Source of the DNA: UBA6265 sp964526965
Lineage (GTDB): Bacteria; Chloroflexota; Chloroflexia; Thermomicrobiales; UBA6265
NCBI GenBank assembly: GCA_964526965.1
Contig: CAZGML010000003.1
Location: 58,166-122,165, forward strand
Length of the DNA stretch: 64,000 bases
Reading direction: 5' to 3'
In this document: positions 51,123-60,233 of the stretch, piece by piece
Layout: every line of letters begins with the position of its first letter
How positions within the stretch are numbered: position 1 is the stretch's first letter
Made by a program: the position numbers and the translations under genes
The notes under the pieces: model-generated
The model's input: the letters and a program-made list of their open reading frames with translations, nothing else
Databases searched by the model: none
Told to the model about the DNA's origin: nothing

Positions 51123-52714
51123 TGAATCGACGACAGTTTGGCAAGATGCTCGGAGTGGGAACTATCGGTTCGGTGCTGGCCAGCGCACCATCGACATTTG
51201 CGCAAGATGGCAATACCCTGCGGCTGGCGACAACCGTATCGGACCTGCAATCCGTGGACGCCCATTATGCAGTGGGCACGCAGGATCGCATTGTGGCCGA
51301 CCTCGTCTACAGCGGACTCATCCGGTTCAAGCCAGGAACAGAAGATGAGTTTGAAGTTGACCTCGCCGAAGAGATGCCGGAGGCGGTTGAGAACGAAGAC
51401 GGCACGCAAACCTGGACCTTTGTGCTGCGCGAGGGTGTGATACCGCACCCGATCGACGGCGAAGCCCTGCCGGAACTTACGGTTGCTGACGTTCTCTTCT
51501 CATTTGAGAAGGCGGCAGACCAAAACAGCTCTGCCTTCAGCCACGACTACGAAAACTGGGTATTCGAGGCCGACGAAGATGCCCGCACATTCAGCATCAC
51601 CGTGCCCCATCCGATTTCTCCCCTGCTCTTCTACCCGAAGGTCGCGAACTTCTCCGGTGGGCTCATCATCCCGAAGGCGGCGTACGACACACTCGAAGCG
51701 GATGGGATGATCACGCATCCTGTCGGCACAGGGCCGTTCATGTTCTCCAACTATGTGCCACAGAACCAGTTTGAGCTTGTCGCCAATCCGGACTTTTACC
51801 GTGGTGCGCCAGAACTGGATGGCGTGCACGTGGTTTACCTCTCTGACCCAACGGCACGCGAACTCGCCCTGCAAACCGGTGATGTCCATGTGGCCGACGG
51901 AATTCGGGAAATGAGCTGGGTTGAACGGATGGATGAAGCGGACGATACCGCGGTCGATGTGTTTGGAGTCGCGGAATCCCTCAATATCCACCTCAATACC
52001 GAGCATGAGATCCTGCAGGATATCCGCGTGCGAGAGGCGATCGTGAAAGGCATCAGCCGGGAAGGACACGTTGCCATTGCAGGCTCCCCCATTTCGGAGC
52101 CGCAGTACTCTGTGACATCGGCCAACAACGTGCCCGGCGGAATCAGCGAGGAAGAAGCTGAAGAGGCGGGCGTCAATTATCAGTACGACCCCGAAGGCGC
52201 TATCGAGCTCCTGGCCGAAGCGGGGTATCCAGACGGATTCGAACTGGATCTGGTCGGATCCGAGATGGACGTCTATCGCATTAATTACGAAGTCCTCCAG
52301 GAGGAGATGCGGCAGATCGGTATCACTGTAAATCTGGAGATCACGCAGCACGCAACCATGCACGACCTGATTCGGGAGGATCGCAACGCAATCATTCTGT
52401 ACAGTGTGCACCGACCGAATCCGGATATCTTCCTCACCCAATTCTTCACGAGTGACGGGGGCGCGACCAACTTCTCCAAGTTCACCGTGGACGAGCTTCG
52501 AGACCAGGCCCGGCTTGAGACTGATCCCGAGGCGCAGGCCGAGCTATGGAAGCAGGCGAATATCGAAATCCTTCGCAACTTCGCGGCATTTGCACCGATG
52601 TACACCAACCAGGTGTACGCACGGCGCGCGAGTGTTGATTACGGCCATGAGCTCAAGTCGAATCCGGCCTATTACCCCGGTATTAACGAGGCAACAACCA
52701 TGGACGACGAATAA
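51119..52714 (+). CDS. Tandem solute-binding protein 1, family 5, Tat-type signal
   Basis: A 531-residue SBP_bac_5 protein and the first of four tandem paralogues. The N-terminus MMNRRQFGKMLGVGTIGS is twin-arginine-like with cleavage near TFAQD. The mature start LRLATTVSDLQSVDAHYAVG and the lobe block DLAEEMPEAVENEDGTQTWT are shared with its paralogues. The ATG chosen aligns with the paralogue starts and has AAAGGGA upstream; a longer frame opens at 51044. It is followed by a hairpin and then paralogue 2. It is the most divergent of the four together with paralogue 2. Confidence 0.9.
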   Translation: MMNRRQFGKMLGVGTIGSVLASAPSTFAQDGNTLRLATTVSDLQSVDAHYAVGTQDRIVADLVYSGLIRFKPGTEDEFEVDLAEEMPEAVENEDGTQTWTFVLREGVIPHPIDGEALPELTVADVLFSFEKAADQNSSAFSHDYENWVFEADEDARTFSITVPHPISPLLFYPKVANFSGGLIIPKAAYDTLEADGMITHPVGTGPFMFSNYVPQNQFELVANPDFYRGAPELDGVHVVYLSDPTARELALQTGDVHVADGIREMSWVERMDEADDTAVDVFGVAESLNIHLNTEHEILQDIRVREAIVKGISREGHVAIAGSPISEPQYSVTSANNVPGGISEEEAEEAGVNYQYDPEGAIELLAEAGYPDGFELDLVGSEMDVYRINYEVLQEEMRQIGITVNLEITQHATMHDLIREDRNAIILYSVHRPNPDIFLTQFFTSDGGATNFSKFTVDELRDQARLETDPEAQAELWKQANIEILRNFAAFAPMYTNQVYARRASVDYGHELKSNPAYYPGINEATTMDDE

Positions 52715-52790
52715 AGCCCACCAACTCTATTGACGGTTCCCCTCATTCATGGCAATGTGATGCTAACCAACCAATCGAATGTGGAATGGA

Positions 52791-52815
52791 TGCGCCCTCC
52801 TGATGGGAGGGCGCA
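52791..52815 (+). terminator. Hairpin between tandem SBP genes 1 and 2
   Basis: TGCGCCCTC, seven-base loop, GAGGGCGCA, with no T tract. It may terminate, or it may stabilise the upstream transcript. Confidence 0.5.
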
Positions 52816-52882
52816 ACGGCATTGATGTCACCACGGGGTGATGCGGCCGGCATTCCGAACAGTTAATGAGGAGGATCGGTAC

Positions 52883-54484
52883 ATGATTACTCGCAGGCAA
52901 TTCGGACAGATGCTCGGCGTCGGATCACTCGGAACCATTCTCGCAAAAGCACCCTCAGCATTTGCGCAGGAAGAGGATAATATCCTCCGCCTCGCCACCA
53001 ACACCTCAGACCTCGCAAACCTGGACGCCCATTACGCTACCGGTACACAAGACCGCACAGTGGTGGATATGGTGTACAACGGCCTCATCCGTTTTGTGCC
53101 CGGCAAGGTAGATGAGTTCGAGCCAGACCTCGCCGAAGATATGCCGGACGTTACAGACAACGACGATGGCACCCAAACCTGGACATTTGTGCTGCGCGAA
53201 GGCGTGATGACACACGCTGTTGAAGGCGCCGAAAGCATGGAACTCACCGTAGCTGACGTGCTCTTCTCATTTGAAAAGGCCGCCAACGGAGATACATCGG
53301 CCTTCGCCGCAAACTACCTCGACTGGGAGTTTGAAGCCGATGAAGAAACGCGAGAGTTTCGCATCACGCTGCCGGAGCCAACATCGACCTCACTCTTCTA
53401 CCCGAACGTCACCAACTACTCCGGTGGTCTCATTATTCCGCAAGCCATATACGAGGCACTCGGAGCCGACGGGATGGTGACACACCCGGCTGGCACCGGT
53501 CCGTTTATGTTCAGCAACTACGAACCGCAGAACAATATCGAATTGGTGGCGCATGAAGATTATTTCCGCGGCACCCCACAGCTGAACGGGGTACAGGTGC
53601 TGTACCTGCCCGATCCAACTTCACGCGAACTCGCTTTGGAAGCAGGCGATCTCGAGGTTATTCGTGGAACGCTCGAGAGCAGCTGGGTCGACCGGATCAA
53701 CGAAACCGATAACCTGACTGCAGACGTCTTCGGTGTGGGCGAGGTTGTTTGGTTCAACTTCAACACCGAGCACGAAATCCTGCAGGACATCAAGGTGCGC
53801 GAGGCGATTGTGAAAGCGATTAGCCGCGACAGTCACGTTGGTGTTGCTGGCGAGCCGATTACGCAACCTGTTTACTCGGTGATTCCAGCCGACTTCATGC
53901 CTGGCGGCCTCACCGAGGAAGAAGCCGAGGAAGCCGGTGTTAACTACCAGCAGGATGTGGAGCAGGCAAAACAACTCCTGATCGAGGCAGGGTACGAGGA
54001 TGGCTTCGAGCTCGACCTGGTTACTTCAGAGCAGCCAGACTACCGTTCGAACTATGAAGTGCTGCAGGAAGAACTCCGCCAGATCGGCATCACGGTGAAC
54101 CTTGAAGTGGTTCAACACGCGACCATGCACGAGCTGATTCGTGAGGATCGCAACCCGATCACCATCTATATCGCATATCGTCCCACTCCGGATATGTACC
54201 TCACCGCATTCTTCAGTTCGGATGGCGGTGTAGAACGGTTCTCCAAGTTCGACCTGGATGAGCTCCGCGATCAGGCCAAGGCAGAGACCGATGCCGATGC
54301 ACAGGCAGAGATCTGGAAACAGGCAAATATCGAGATCCTGCAAAACTACGCAGCGTACGGCATCATGTACATCAACCAGGTGTATGCACGCAAGAACTCG
54401 GTCAATTACGGACACGACCTGGAGGCGCTCATCAGCCTCTATCCGGGTATTACCGAGAACACAACGCTGGCCAGCGACGACTAA
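52883..54484 (+). CDS. Tandem solute-binding protein 2, family 5, Tat-type signal
   Basis: A 533-residue paralogue. The N-terminus ITRRQFGQMLGVGSLGTILA is twin-arginine-like, with FAQEED after the cleavage region. The mature part starts LRLATNTSDLANLDAHYATG. The ATG has GAGGAGG eight bases upstream. The same C-terminal helix block (FDLDELRDQAKAETDADAQ) occurs in all four. Substrate is presumably peptides or amides; no evidence distinguishes it. Confidence 0.92.
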   Translation: MITRRQFGQMLGVGSLGTILAKAPSAFAQEEDNILRLATNTSDLANLDAHYATGTQDRTVVDMVYNGLIRFVPGKVDEFEPDLAEDMPDVTDNDDGTQTWTFVLREGVMTHAVEGAESMELTVADVLFSFEKAANGDTSAFAANYLDWEFEADEETREFRITLPEPTSTSLFYPNVTNYSGGLIIPQAIYEALGADGMVTHPAGTGPFMFSNYEPQNNIELVAHEDYFRGTPQLNGVQVLYLPDPTSRELALEAGDLEVIRGTLESSWVDRINETDNLTADVFGVGEVVWFNFNTEHEILQDIKVREAIVKAISRDSHVGVAGEPITQPVYSVIPADFMPGGLTEEEAEEAGVNYQQDVEQAKQLLIEAGYEDGFELDLVTSEQPDYRSNYEVLQEELRQIGITVNLEVVQHATMHELIREDRNPITIYIAYRPTPDMYLTAFFSSDGGVERFSKFDLDELRDQAKAETDADAQAEIWKQANIEILQNYAAYGIMYINQVYARKNSVNYGHDLEALISLYPGITENTTLASDD

Positions 54485-54508
54485 TATCTGGCAAGACACG
54501 GGATTGCT

Positions 54509-54534
54509 GGGACGGCTACATGAGTGGCCGTCCC
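54509..54534 (+). terminator. Hairpin terminator after tandem SBP 2
   Basis: GGGACGGC, ten-base loop, GCCGTCCC, followed by GTTTCAATT. Confidence 0.55.
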
Positions 54535-54757
54535 GTTTCAATTAACGCATGCGCAGAATGACTCAATAGCCTCTCGAAGATTTTTACGCTACACTAACTT
54601 CACTCAAAGATTATTCAGGTGACGAAGGAGTCATGACGCGCGGCCGCAAGCTCGTGCTTTTCCGCATTCGCGGGTGCATTGCCAGCTGGTTGCGTCGACC
54701 TCGGCGACTGAATGTCTGATTGAGGCGAACTACGCCGAATCGGCAAGGAGAGCAGTA

Positions 54758-56353
54758 ATGGGAATGAATCGACGAGAGTTCGGTCAGCTTATCGGTATGG
54801 GCGCATTTGGCGCTGCGTTTGCGCAAGCACCCGCTGCTTTTGCACAAGATGAAGCCGTTGTCCGTATGGCGATGAACACTTCAGATATCGGCACCATGGA
54901 TCCTCACTACGCTTCCGGCACGCAGGATCGCGCTACGGTCGATATGATTTTCAATGGACTCGTGCGCTTCGTACCTGGAAAATCGGATGAGTTTGAAGCC
55001 GACCTGGCAGAGGAAATCCCCGAAGGCGTCGAGAATGACGACGGCACCCAGACCTGGACGTTCACGCTTAAAGAAGGCGTGATGACTCACAGTATCGAAG
55101 GTGTGGAGCCTGTAGAACTCACGGTTGATGACCTGCTGTTCTCATTTGAAAAAGCCTCAAATCCGGATTCATCAGCGTACGCCGGAGACTACGAAGGCTG
55201 GTCGTTCGCGGCCGGTGAAGGTGATCGGGAATTCCAGATCACGCTTGATCTCCCGGTATCGCCTTCCCTCTTCCTGCCGAAGGTTGCCAACTACTCTGGT
55301 GGCTATGTTATCCCCCAGGCTCCGTTTGAATCGGTTGGTGCCGAAAGCTTCACCACCAAGCCGGTGGGAACGGGACCATTCGCATTCGATCAGCACAACT
55401 CACAGGTGGACGTGCAACTTGTAGCCCATCAGGACTTCTTCCGTGGTGCGCCGCAGCTCGCCGGCGTGCATGTGGTGTTCCAGGCAGATCCCACATCTCG
55501 CGAGCTCGCCCTGCAATCCGGCGACCTGGAAGTAATCTACGGTGTGCCTGAAGCCGCCTGGCTGGAGCGCATGGATGCCGAGGAAGACCTCATTGGCGAT
55601 GTCTTTGGCGTTGGCGAGGTAGGGTTCGTCAATCTGAATGTCGAGGATGAAATCCTGTCCGATCCGCTGGTGCGCGAAGCGATTATTCTTGCCATCAATC
55701 CGGATAACCACGTGGCACTGGCCGGTGAGCCGGTTGGGCAGCGGGTCTACTCGGTGGTTCCGGCCCACCTCATGCCGGGAGGCCTCAATGAGGAGCAGGC
55801 CAACGAAGCCGGTGTGAATTACGAGCAGAATATCGAACGAGCCCAGGAACTCCTGGCCGAGGCCGGATACCCGGATGGGTTCGAGATGGACCTCATCTCC
55901 TCCGAGATGGATTCCTATCGCGCTCGCTACGAAGTGCTGCAAGAGGAACTCCGTCAGATTGGCATCACCATCAACCTGGAAGTCGTGCAGCACGCGACCA
56001 TGCATGAGCTCATTCGCGAAGGGCGCAACCCGCTCACGGTATACGTCGCATACCGACCATCGGCCGACACCTATCTAACGCAGTTCTTCTCCACGGATGG
56101 AGGCGTTACGAACTTCTCCAACTTCACGGTGGATGAGCTTCGGGATCAGGCCCGAGCCGAGACCGATGACGAAGCCCAGGCCGAACTGTGGCGGCAGGCG
56201 AATATTGAGATTTACGAGAACTTTGCTGGCTATGCACTGGCCATCAATAACCTGGTGTATGTTCGCAACGCCGATGTGGATTATGGCCATGAACTCAATG
56301 CGGTTCCGCAGCTATATCCGGGCATCGACGAAACCACGACCTTTGGCGGTTAG
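54758..56353 (+). CDS. Tandem solute-binding protein 3, family 5, Tat-type signal
   Basis: A 531-residue paralogue. MNRREFGQLIGMGAFGAAFA is the twin-arginine-like signal, with FAQDEA following. The mature part starts VRMAMNTSDIGTMDPHYASG and is very like paralogue 4 throughout, including TVDMIFNGLVRFVPGKSDEF. The ATG has AAGGAG eight bases upstream. A possible -10 (TACACT) lies at 54590-54595, so it may have its own promoter. Confidence 0.92.
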   Translation: MGMNRREFGQLIGMGAFGAAFAQAPAAFAQDEAVVRMAMNTSDIGTMDPHYASGTQDRATVDMIFNGLVRFVPGKSDEFEADLAEEIPEGVENDDGTQTWTFTLKEGVMTHSIEGVEPVELTVDDLLFSFEKASNPDSSAYAGDYEGWSFAAGEGDREFQITLDLPVSPSLFLPKVANYSGGYVIPQAPFESVGAESFTTKPVGTGPFAFDQHNSQVDVQLVAHQDFFRGAPQLAGVHVVFQADPTSRELALQSGDLEVIYGVPEAAWLERMDAEEDLIGDVFGVGEVGFVNLNVEDEILSDPLVREAIILAINPDNHVALAGEPVGQRVYSVVPAHLMPGGLNEEQANEAGVNYEQNIERAQELLAEAGYPDGFEMDLISSEMDSYRARYEVLQEELRQIGITINLEVVQHATMHELIREGRNPLTVYVAYRPSADTYLTQFFSTDGGVTNFSNFTVDELRDQARAETDDEAQAELWRQANIEIYENFAGYALAINNLVYVRNADVDYGHELNAVPQLYPGIDETTTFGG

Positions 56354-56363
56354 TGCTATTTCA

Positions 56364-56395
56364 CAGGAAGGGTGACCAAATGGTCACCCTTCCTG
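56364..56395 (+). terminator. Perfect 15-bp hairpin after tandem SBP 3
   Basis: CAGGAAGGGTGACCA, loop AA, TGGTCACCCTTCCTG. No T tract follows. The two-base AA loop is also seen in the hairpin after nuoN. Confidence 0.6.
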
Positions 56396-56626
56396 GTGTA
56401 TTACCGAACCTCTGCACGTCTTCTGTGGACGAACCTTGTCGAAATGTGGCACCATAACGTAACTGAACGAGTATCGAGCTGACAATGAAGTCGCAGGCAG
56501 CGGGCGGATGTCCGCACTATCACTGCGGATGCGGAAGGTATGGACCATTCCAAAAGCCGTATGCGCTGGTAGTAAGGTGCGAGTTCAAAAGAATCAATTC
56601 AAGTACTACTTTCAAGGAGAGAACGA

Positions 56627-58228
56627 ATGGCTTTTACACGTAGGCAGTTTGGTCAACTCATCGGTGCAGGTGCCCTGGGCGCAGCAATGGCCAAGGCGCC
56701 AGGTGCGTTCGCACAGGATGGCAATACGCTTCGCATTGCCATGAACACCTCCGATATCTCGACGCTCGATCCACACTTTGCGTCTGGTACGCAGGACCGC
56801 GCAACCGTCGATATGATTTTCAACGGCCTTGTCCGCTTCGTGCCGGGTACCTCGGATGAATTCGAGGCCGACCTTGCCGAAGAAGTGCCAGAAGGCGAAG
56901 AGAACGATGACGGCACGCAGACCTGGACCTTCACGCTGAAGGAAGGCGTGATGACACATTCCAGCGAGGCTGCGGAATCCGCCGAGCTCACTGTGGATGA
57001 CCTCGTCTTCTCCTTTGAAAAGGCAGCTAACCCGGATACATCCGCCTATGCTGGTGACTACGAAGGCTGGAGCTTCTCCGCGGGCGAAGGCGAGCGAGAA
57101 TTCCAGATCACGCTCGAAGATCCGGTCTCCCCGGCACTCTTCCTGCCGAAGGTTGCCAACTACTCCGGTGGTTACATCATTCCGCAGGCGCCATACGAGG
57201 CAATTGGAGCCGACGGGTTTATCACCAACCCGGTTGGTACCGGTCCGTTTGCATTCAGCGAGCACAACCCACAGGTTGATGTGCAGCTTGTTGCCCATAC
57301 CGATTTCTTCCGCGGCGAGCCTGAACTGGCTGGCGTGAACGTTGTGTTCCAGGCGGATTCCACTGCCCGTGAGCTTGCCCTCCAGACCGGTGATCTCGAT
57401 GTGATCTACGGCCTCATTGAAGCCGAGTGGGCACAGCGCATGGACGAGATGGATGGCGTCACTACAGACATCTTCGGTGTCGGTGAAGCACTCTTTGTCA
57501 ACCTCAACGTCGAAGACGAGATCCTTCAGGATCCGCTGGTGCGCGAGGCCATCTTCCTTGCTATCAATCGTGATAACCACGTTGCCCTTTCCGGCGAGCC
57601 GGTGGCTGAGAAGATTTACTCGATCGTGCCGGAATCACTCATGCCGGGTGGCCTGACTGAGGAAGAAGCCGAAGAAGCCGGTGTGAACTACCAGCAGGAC
57701 ATCGAGCGCGCCAAGGAACTACTTGCTGAGGCTGGCTACGAAGATGGCTTCGAGATGGACCTGGTGACCTCCGAGCAGGACGCCTACCGCATGGCCTACG
57801 AGGTACTGCAGGAAGAGCTCCGCCAGATTGGCATCACCGTCAATCTCGAAGTGGTGCAGCACGCAACCATGCACGACCTGATTCGCGAGGATCGCAACCC
57901 GATTACGATCTACATCGCGTTCCGACCGTCGGCTGATACTTACCTCGCACAGTTCTTCACGACTGATGGCGGAGTAACAAACTTCTCCAACTTCACCGTG
58001 GACGAACTTCGCGACGAGGCTCGCCTCGAGACGGACGACGATGCCCAGGCCGAACTTTGGAAGCAAGCCAACATCGAAATCCTGAAGAACTTCGCTGGCT
58101 ACGGTCTCACGATCACCAACCTGGTGTATGTCCGCCGCGACGAAGTGGATTACGGCCACGACCTCAACGCTGTTGTTCAGCTGTACCCGGGAATCGATGA
58201 AACAACATCGATCGACAGTGACGAATAA
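56627..58228 (+). CDS. Tandem solute-binding protein 4, family 5, Tat-type signal
   Basis: A 533-residue paralogue. AFTRRQFGQLIGAGALGAAM is the twin-arginine-like signal, with FAQDGN following. The body is closest to paralogue 3. The ATG has AAGGAG eight bases upstream. It is the paralogue next to the permeases and so the likely original member of the transporter; the others would be duplicates. A strong terminator-like hairpin separates it from dppB. Confidence 0.92.
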   Translation: MAFTRRQFGQLIGAGALGAAMAKAPGAFAQDGNTLRIAMNTSDISTLDPHFASGTQDRATVDMIFNGLVRFVPGTSDEFEADLAEEVPEGEENDDGTQTWTFTLKEGVMTHSSEAAESAELTVDDLVFSFEKAANPDTSAYAGDYEGWSFSAGEGEREFQITLEDPVSPALFLPKVANYSGGYIIPQAPYEAIGADGFITNPVGTGPFAFSEHNPQVDVQLVAHTDFFRGEPELAGVNVVFQADSTARELALQTGDLDVIYGLIEAEWAQRMDEMDGVTTDIFGVGEALFVNLNVEDEILQDPLVREAIFLAINRDNHVALSGEPVAEKIYSIVPESLMPGGLTEEEAEEAGVNYQQDIERAKELLAEAGYEDGFEMDLVTSEQDAYRMAYEVLQEELRQIGITVNLEVVQHATMHDLIREDRNPITIYIAFRPSADTYLAQFFTTDGGVTNFSNFTVDELRDEARLETDDDAQAELWKQANIEILKNFAGYGLTITNLVYVRRDEVDYGHDLNAVVQLYPGIDETTSIDSDE

Positions 58229-58246
58229 TCACATATCCGTAACGAA

Positions 58247-58280
58247 GAAGAATGGCCCGGCAACGGCCGGGCCATTCTTC
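58247..58280 (+). terminator. Perfect 15-bp hairpin between SBP 4 and dppB
   Basis: GAAGAATGGCCCGGC, loop AACG, GCCGGGCCATTCTTC, then AATTTCC. It is strong enough to limit read-through, which would give high SBP and low permease levels as in many ABC importers. Confidence 0.65.
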
Positions 58281-58310
58281 AATTTCCACATCCATTTGTA
58301 AGGTTTGCCC

Positions 58311-59249
58311 ATGTTCAGACATATTCTGAGACGTCTGCTACTGGCCATCCCCACCCTGTTTGCTGTAGTGACCATCATCTTCCTGGTGGTCCGAGTGGTT
58401 CCAGGCGACCCCGCACGAGCCGTGTTGGGCGATTATGCCAGCGAAGAGACCATTAACGCGTATCGCGAACAGATGGGATTGAATGACCCACTCCTGGTGC
58501 AATACAAGGACTACATGCTGGGACTCCTCCAGGGCGACCTGGGAGACTCACTGATCAACCGGCAACCGGCATGGGATCAGATTAGCGGCCTTCTGCCCCA
58601 CACACTACAGCTCGCATTCGCTGCCATCATCATTGCGCTGGTGATCGGAATTCCGACGGGTGTGTTGAGCGCCATGCGACAGAACACCGCACTGGACTAC
58701 ATCACCCGCGTGGTTTCGCTGGCCGGCCTCTCGGCTCCAGCGTTCTACATCGGTCTTCTGCTGATGTATCTCTTTGGTGCGCAGTTGGGATGGTTCCCGG
58801 CAATTGGTGCCGGTGATTTCAGCGATCCGCTGGATAACCTGCACCGGCTGGTACTACCGGCTGTGACATTGGGAATGGTGGAAACCGCGTACGTTACCCG
58901 TATGACGCGTAGTGTGATGCTGAATGTCCTGAATGATGACTACATCCGCACTGCCCGCGCCAAGGGGCTTGTGGAGCGCAAGGTGATGACGCGTCACGCA
59001 CTACGAGCAGCAATGGTGCCGATTGTCTCGCTGGTGGGTATCTTCATCATTGGCCTGATTGGCGGCTCCGTATTGACAGAGCAGGTGTTTGGACGCCAGG
59101 GGCTGGGTAGCCGCCTGGTAGGTGCAACCCAGCAGTTCGATTACAACATGGTGCAGGCTATTATGGTGGTGTACGCATTCATCATCGTTGTGGTGAACAT
59201 CATCGTTGACATCGTCTACACGTACCTTGATCCGAGAGTGAGGCACTAA
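58311..59249 (+). CDS. ABC transporter permease, DppB type (second system)
   Basis: A 312-residue permease. Diagnostic blocks are VVRVVPGDPARAVLGDYAS and the EAA loop RTARAKGLVERKVMTRHALR. The start chosen is the ATG of MFRHILRR with AAGG upstream, two codons after an in-frame TTG. It works with the DppC protein that follows after two bases. The two DppB proteins of the window are related but not close duplicates. Confidence 0.94.
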   Translation: MFRHILRRLLLAIPTLFAVVTIIFLVVRVVPGDPARAVLGDYASEETINAYREQMGLNDPLLVQYKDYMLGLLQGDLGDSLINRQPAWDQISGLLPHTLQLAFAAIIIALVIGIPTGVLSAMRQNTALDYITRVVSLAGLSAPAFYIGLLLMYLFGAQLGWFPAIGAGDFSDPLDNLHRLVLPAVTLGMVETAYVTRMTRSVMLNVLNDDYIRTARAKGLVERKVMTRHALRAAMVPIVSLVGIFIIGLIGGSVLTEQVFGRQGLGSRLVGATQQFDYNMVQAIMVVYAFIIVVVNIIVDIVYTYLDPRVRH

Positions 59250-59251
59250 GA

Positions 59252-60139
59252 ATGGCTAGCGCAACCGCTACTGGCAACGACGCCCTGCCAGGAAAACAAC
59301 TCATCTCGCAACGGCAACGTGCATGGCGATCGTTTAAGAACAACAAGTCGGCGTTGGTTGGCTTGGTGATGATCATCGCGATCGTGTTGATCGCGCTATT
59401 CGCACCGCTTGTGGCAACGCATGACCCGCTGGCACAGAGCATCATCAATAAATTTGCAGCACCATCTACCGAGTTCCTGCTCGGCACAGATAGCTACGGT
59501 CGCGATGTGTTTAGCCGCATTATTTACGGCACCCGCGTGGCGCTGGAGGTTGGTATTTACTCGGTGCTTCTCGGGGCGGTCATCGGAATTACGCTTGGCG
59601 TAGCCGCTGGCTACTTCGGTGGAATCGTCGACTCGCTGCTGATGCGGCTTGTCGACATCATGCTGAGCTTCCCGGACCTCATCACCGGCCTGCTGGTCAT
59701 GGCAGTACTCGGTGCCGGTAAAGGCAAGCTGATTGTCGCAATTGGTCTTACCATTGCGCCACGGTTTGCACGTATCGCCTACGGACCGGTGCTGGGCCTG
59801 AAAGAGAAGGAATTCGTAGAGGCAGCCCGCGCAAGTGGACAATCAACTCCGCGCATTCTCTACAAGCACATCCTGCCGAATATCGCTGGTGAAATGATCG
59901 TGCTTGGCAGCCTGTGGACGGCTTCGGCCATCCGCCTGGAAGCCAGCCTCAGCTTCATCGGCCTCGGAGTTCCGCCACCAACCCCAACCTGGGGGCAAAT
60001 GATCCGTGATGGTACAGAGCGCCTGGCAGACCTGCCGCTGCTCAGTCTCGCCCCGGGTGGTGCATTGCTGTTAGCAGTGTTCGCATTCAACCTGGTGGGA
60101 GACGGATTGAGGGATATTCTGGACCCGAGATCCAAATAA
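59252..60139 (+). CDS. ABC transporter permease, DppC type (second system)
   Basis: A 295-residue permease. Blocks are LLGTDSYGRDVFSRIIYGTR, the EAA loop VEAARASGQSTPRILYKHIL and LGVPPPTPTWGQMI. It has a cytoplasmic N-terminal segment of about 30 residues. No DppD/DppF ATPase gene follows; a FAD oxidoreductase does. Confidence 0.94.
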   Translation: MASATATGNDALPGKQLISQRQRAWRSFKNNKSALVGLVMIIAIVLIALFAPLVATHDPLAQSIINKFAAPSTEFLLGTDSYGRDVFSRIIYGTRVALEVGIYSVLLGAVIGITLGVAAGYFGGIVDSLLMRLVDIMLSFPDLITGLLVMAVLGAGKGKLIVAIGLTIAPRFARIAYGPVLGLKEKEFVEAARASGQSTPRILYKHILPNIAGEMIVLGSLWTASAIRLEASLSFIGLGVPPPTPTWGQMIRDGTERLADLPLLSLAPGGALLLAVFAFNLVGDGLRDILDPRSK

Positions 60140-60161
60140 GCAGTCAAAAGGCATTCACAAT

Positions 60162-60214
60162 AACGCGCGATCCGGTGATACTGACCCAACACGGTCGTTC
60201 ACCGGATTTGCGTT
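60162..60214 (+). promoter_or_regulatory. Hairpin upstream of the FAD oxidoreductase gene
   Basis: ATCCGGTGA (60170-60178) pairs with TCACCGGAT (60199-60207), flanked by AACGC (60162-60166) and GCGTT (60210-60214). It ends just before the ribosome site of the next gene, so it could terminate the dpp message or act as an attenuator. Confidence 0.45.
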
Positions 60215-60233
60215 AACAGGAGACTACTGAACC

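Noticed and set aside
56612..57580. A 322-codon minus-strand frame inside the fourth tandem SBP
   Set aside because: Similar antisense frames occur in all SBP paralogues because of shared codon bias; no independent support.
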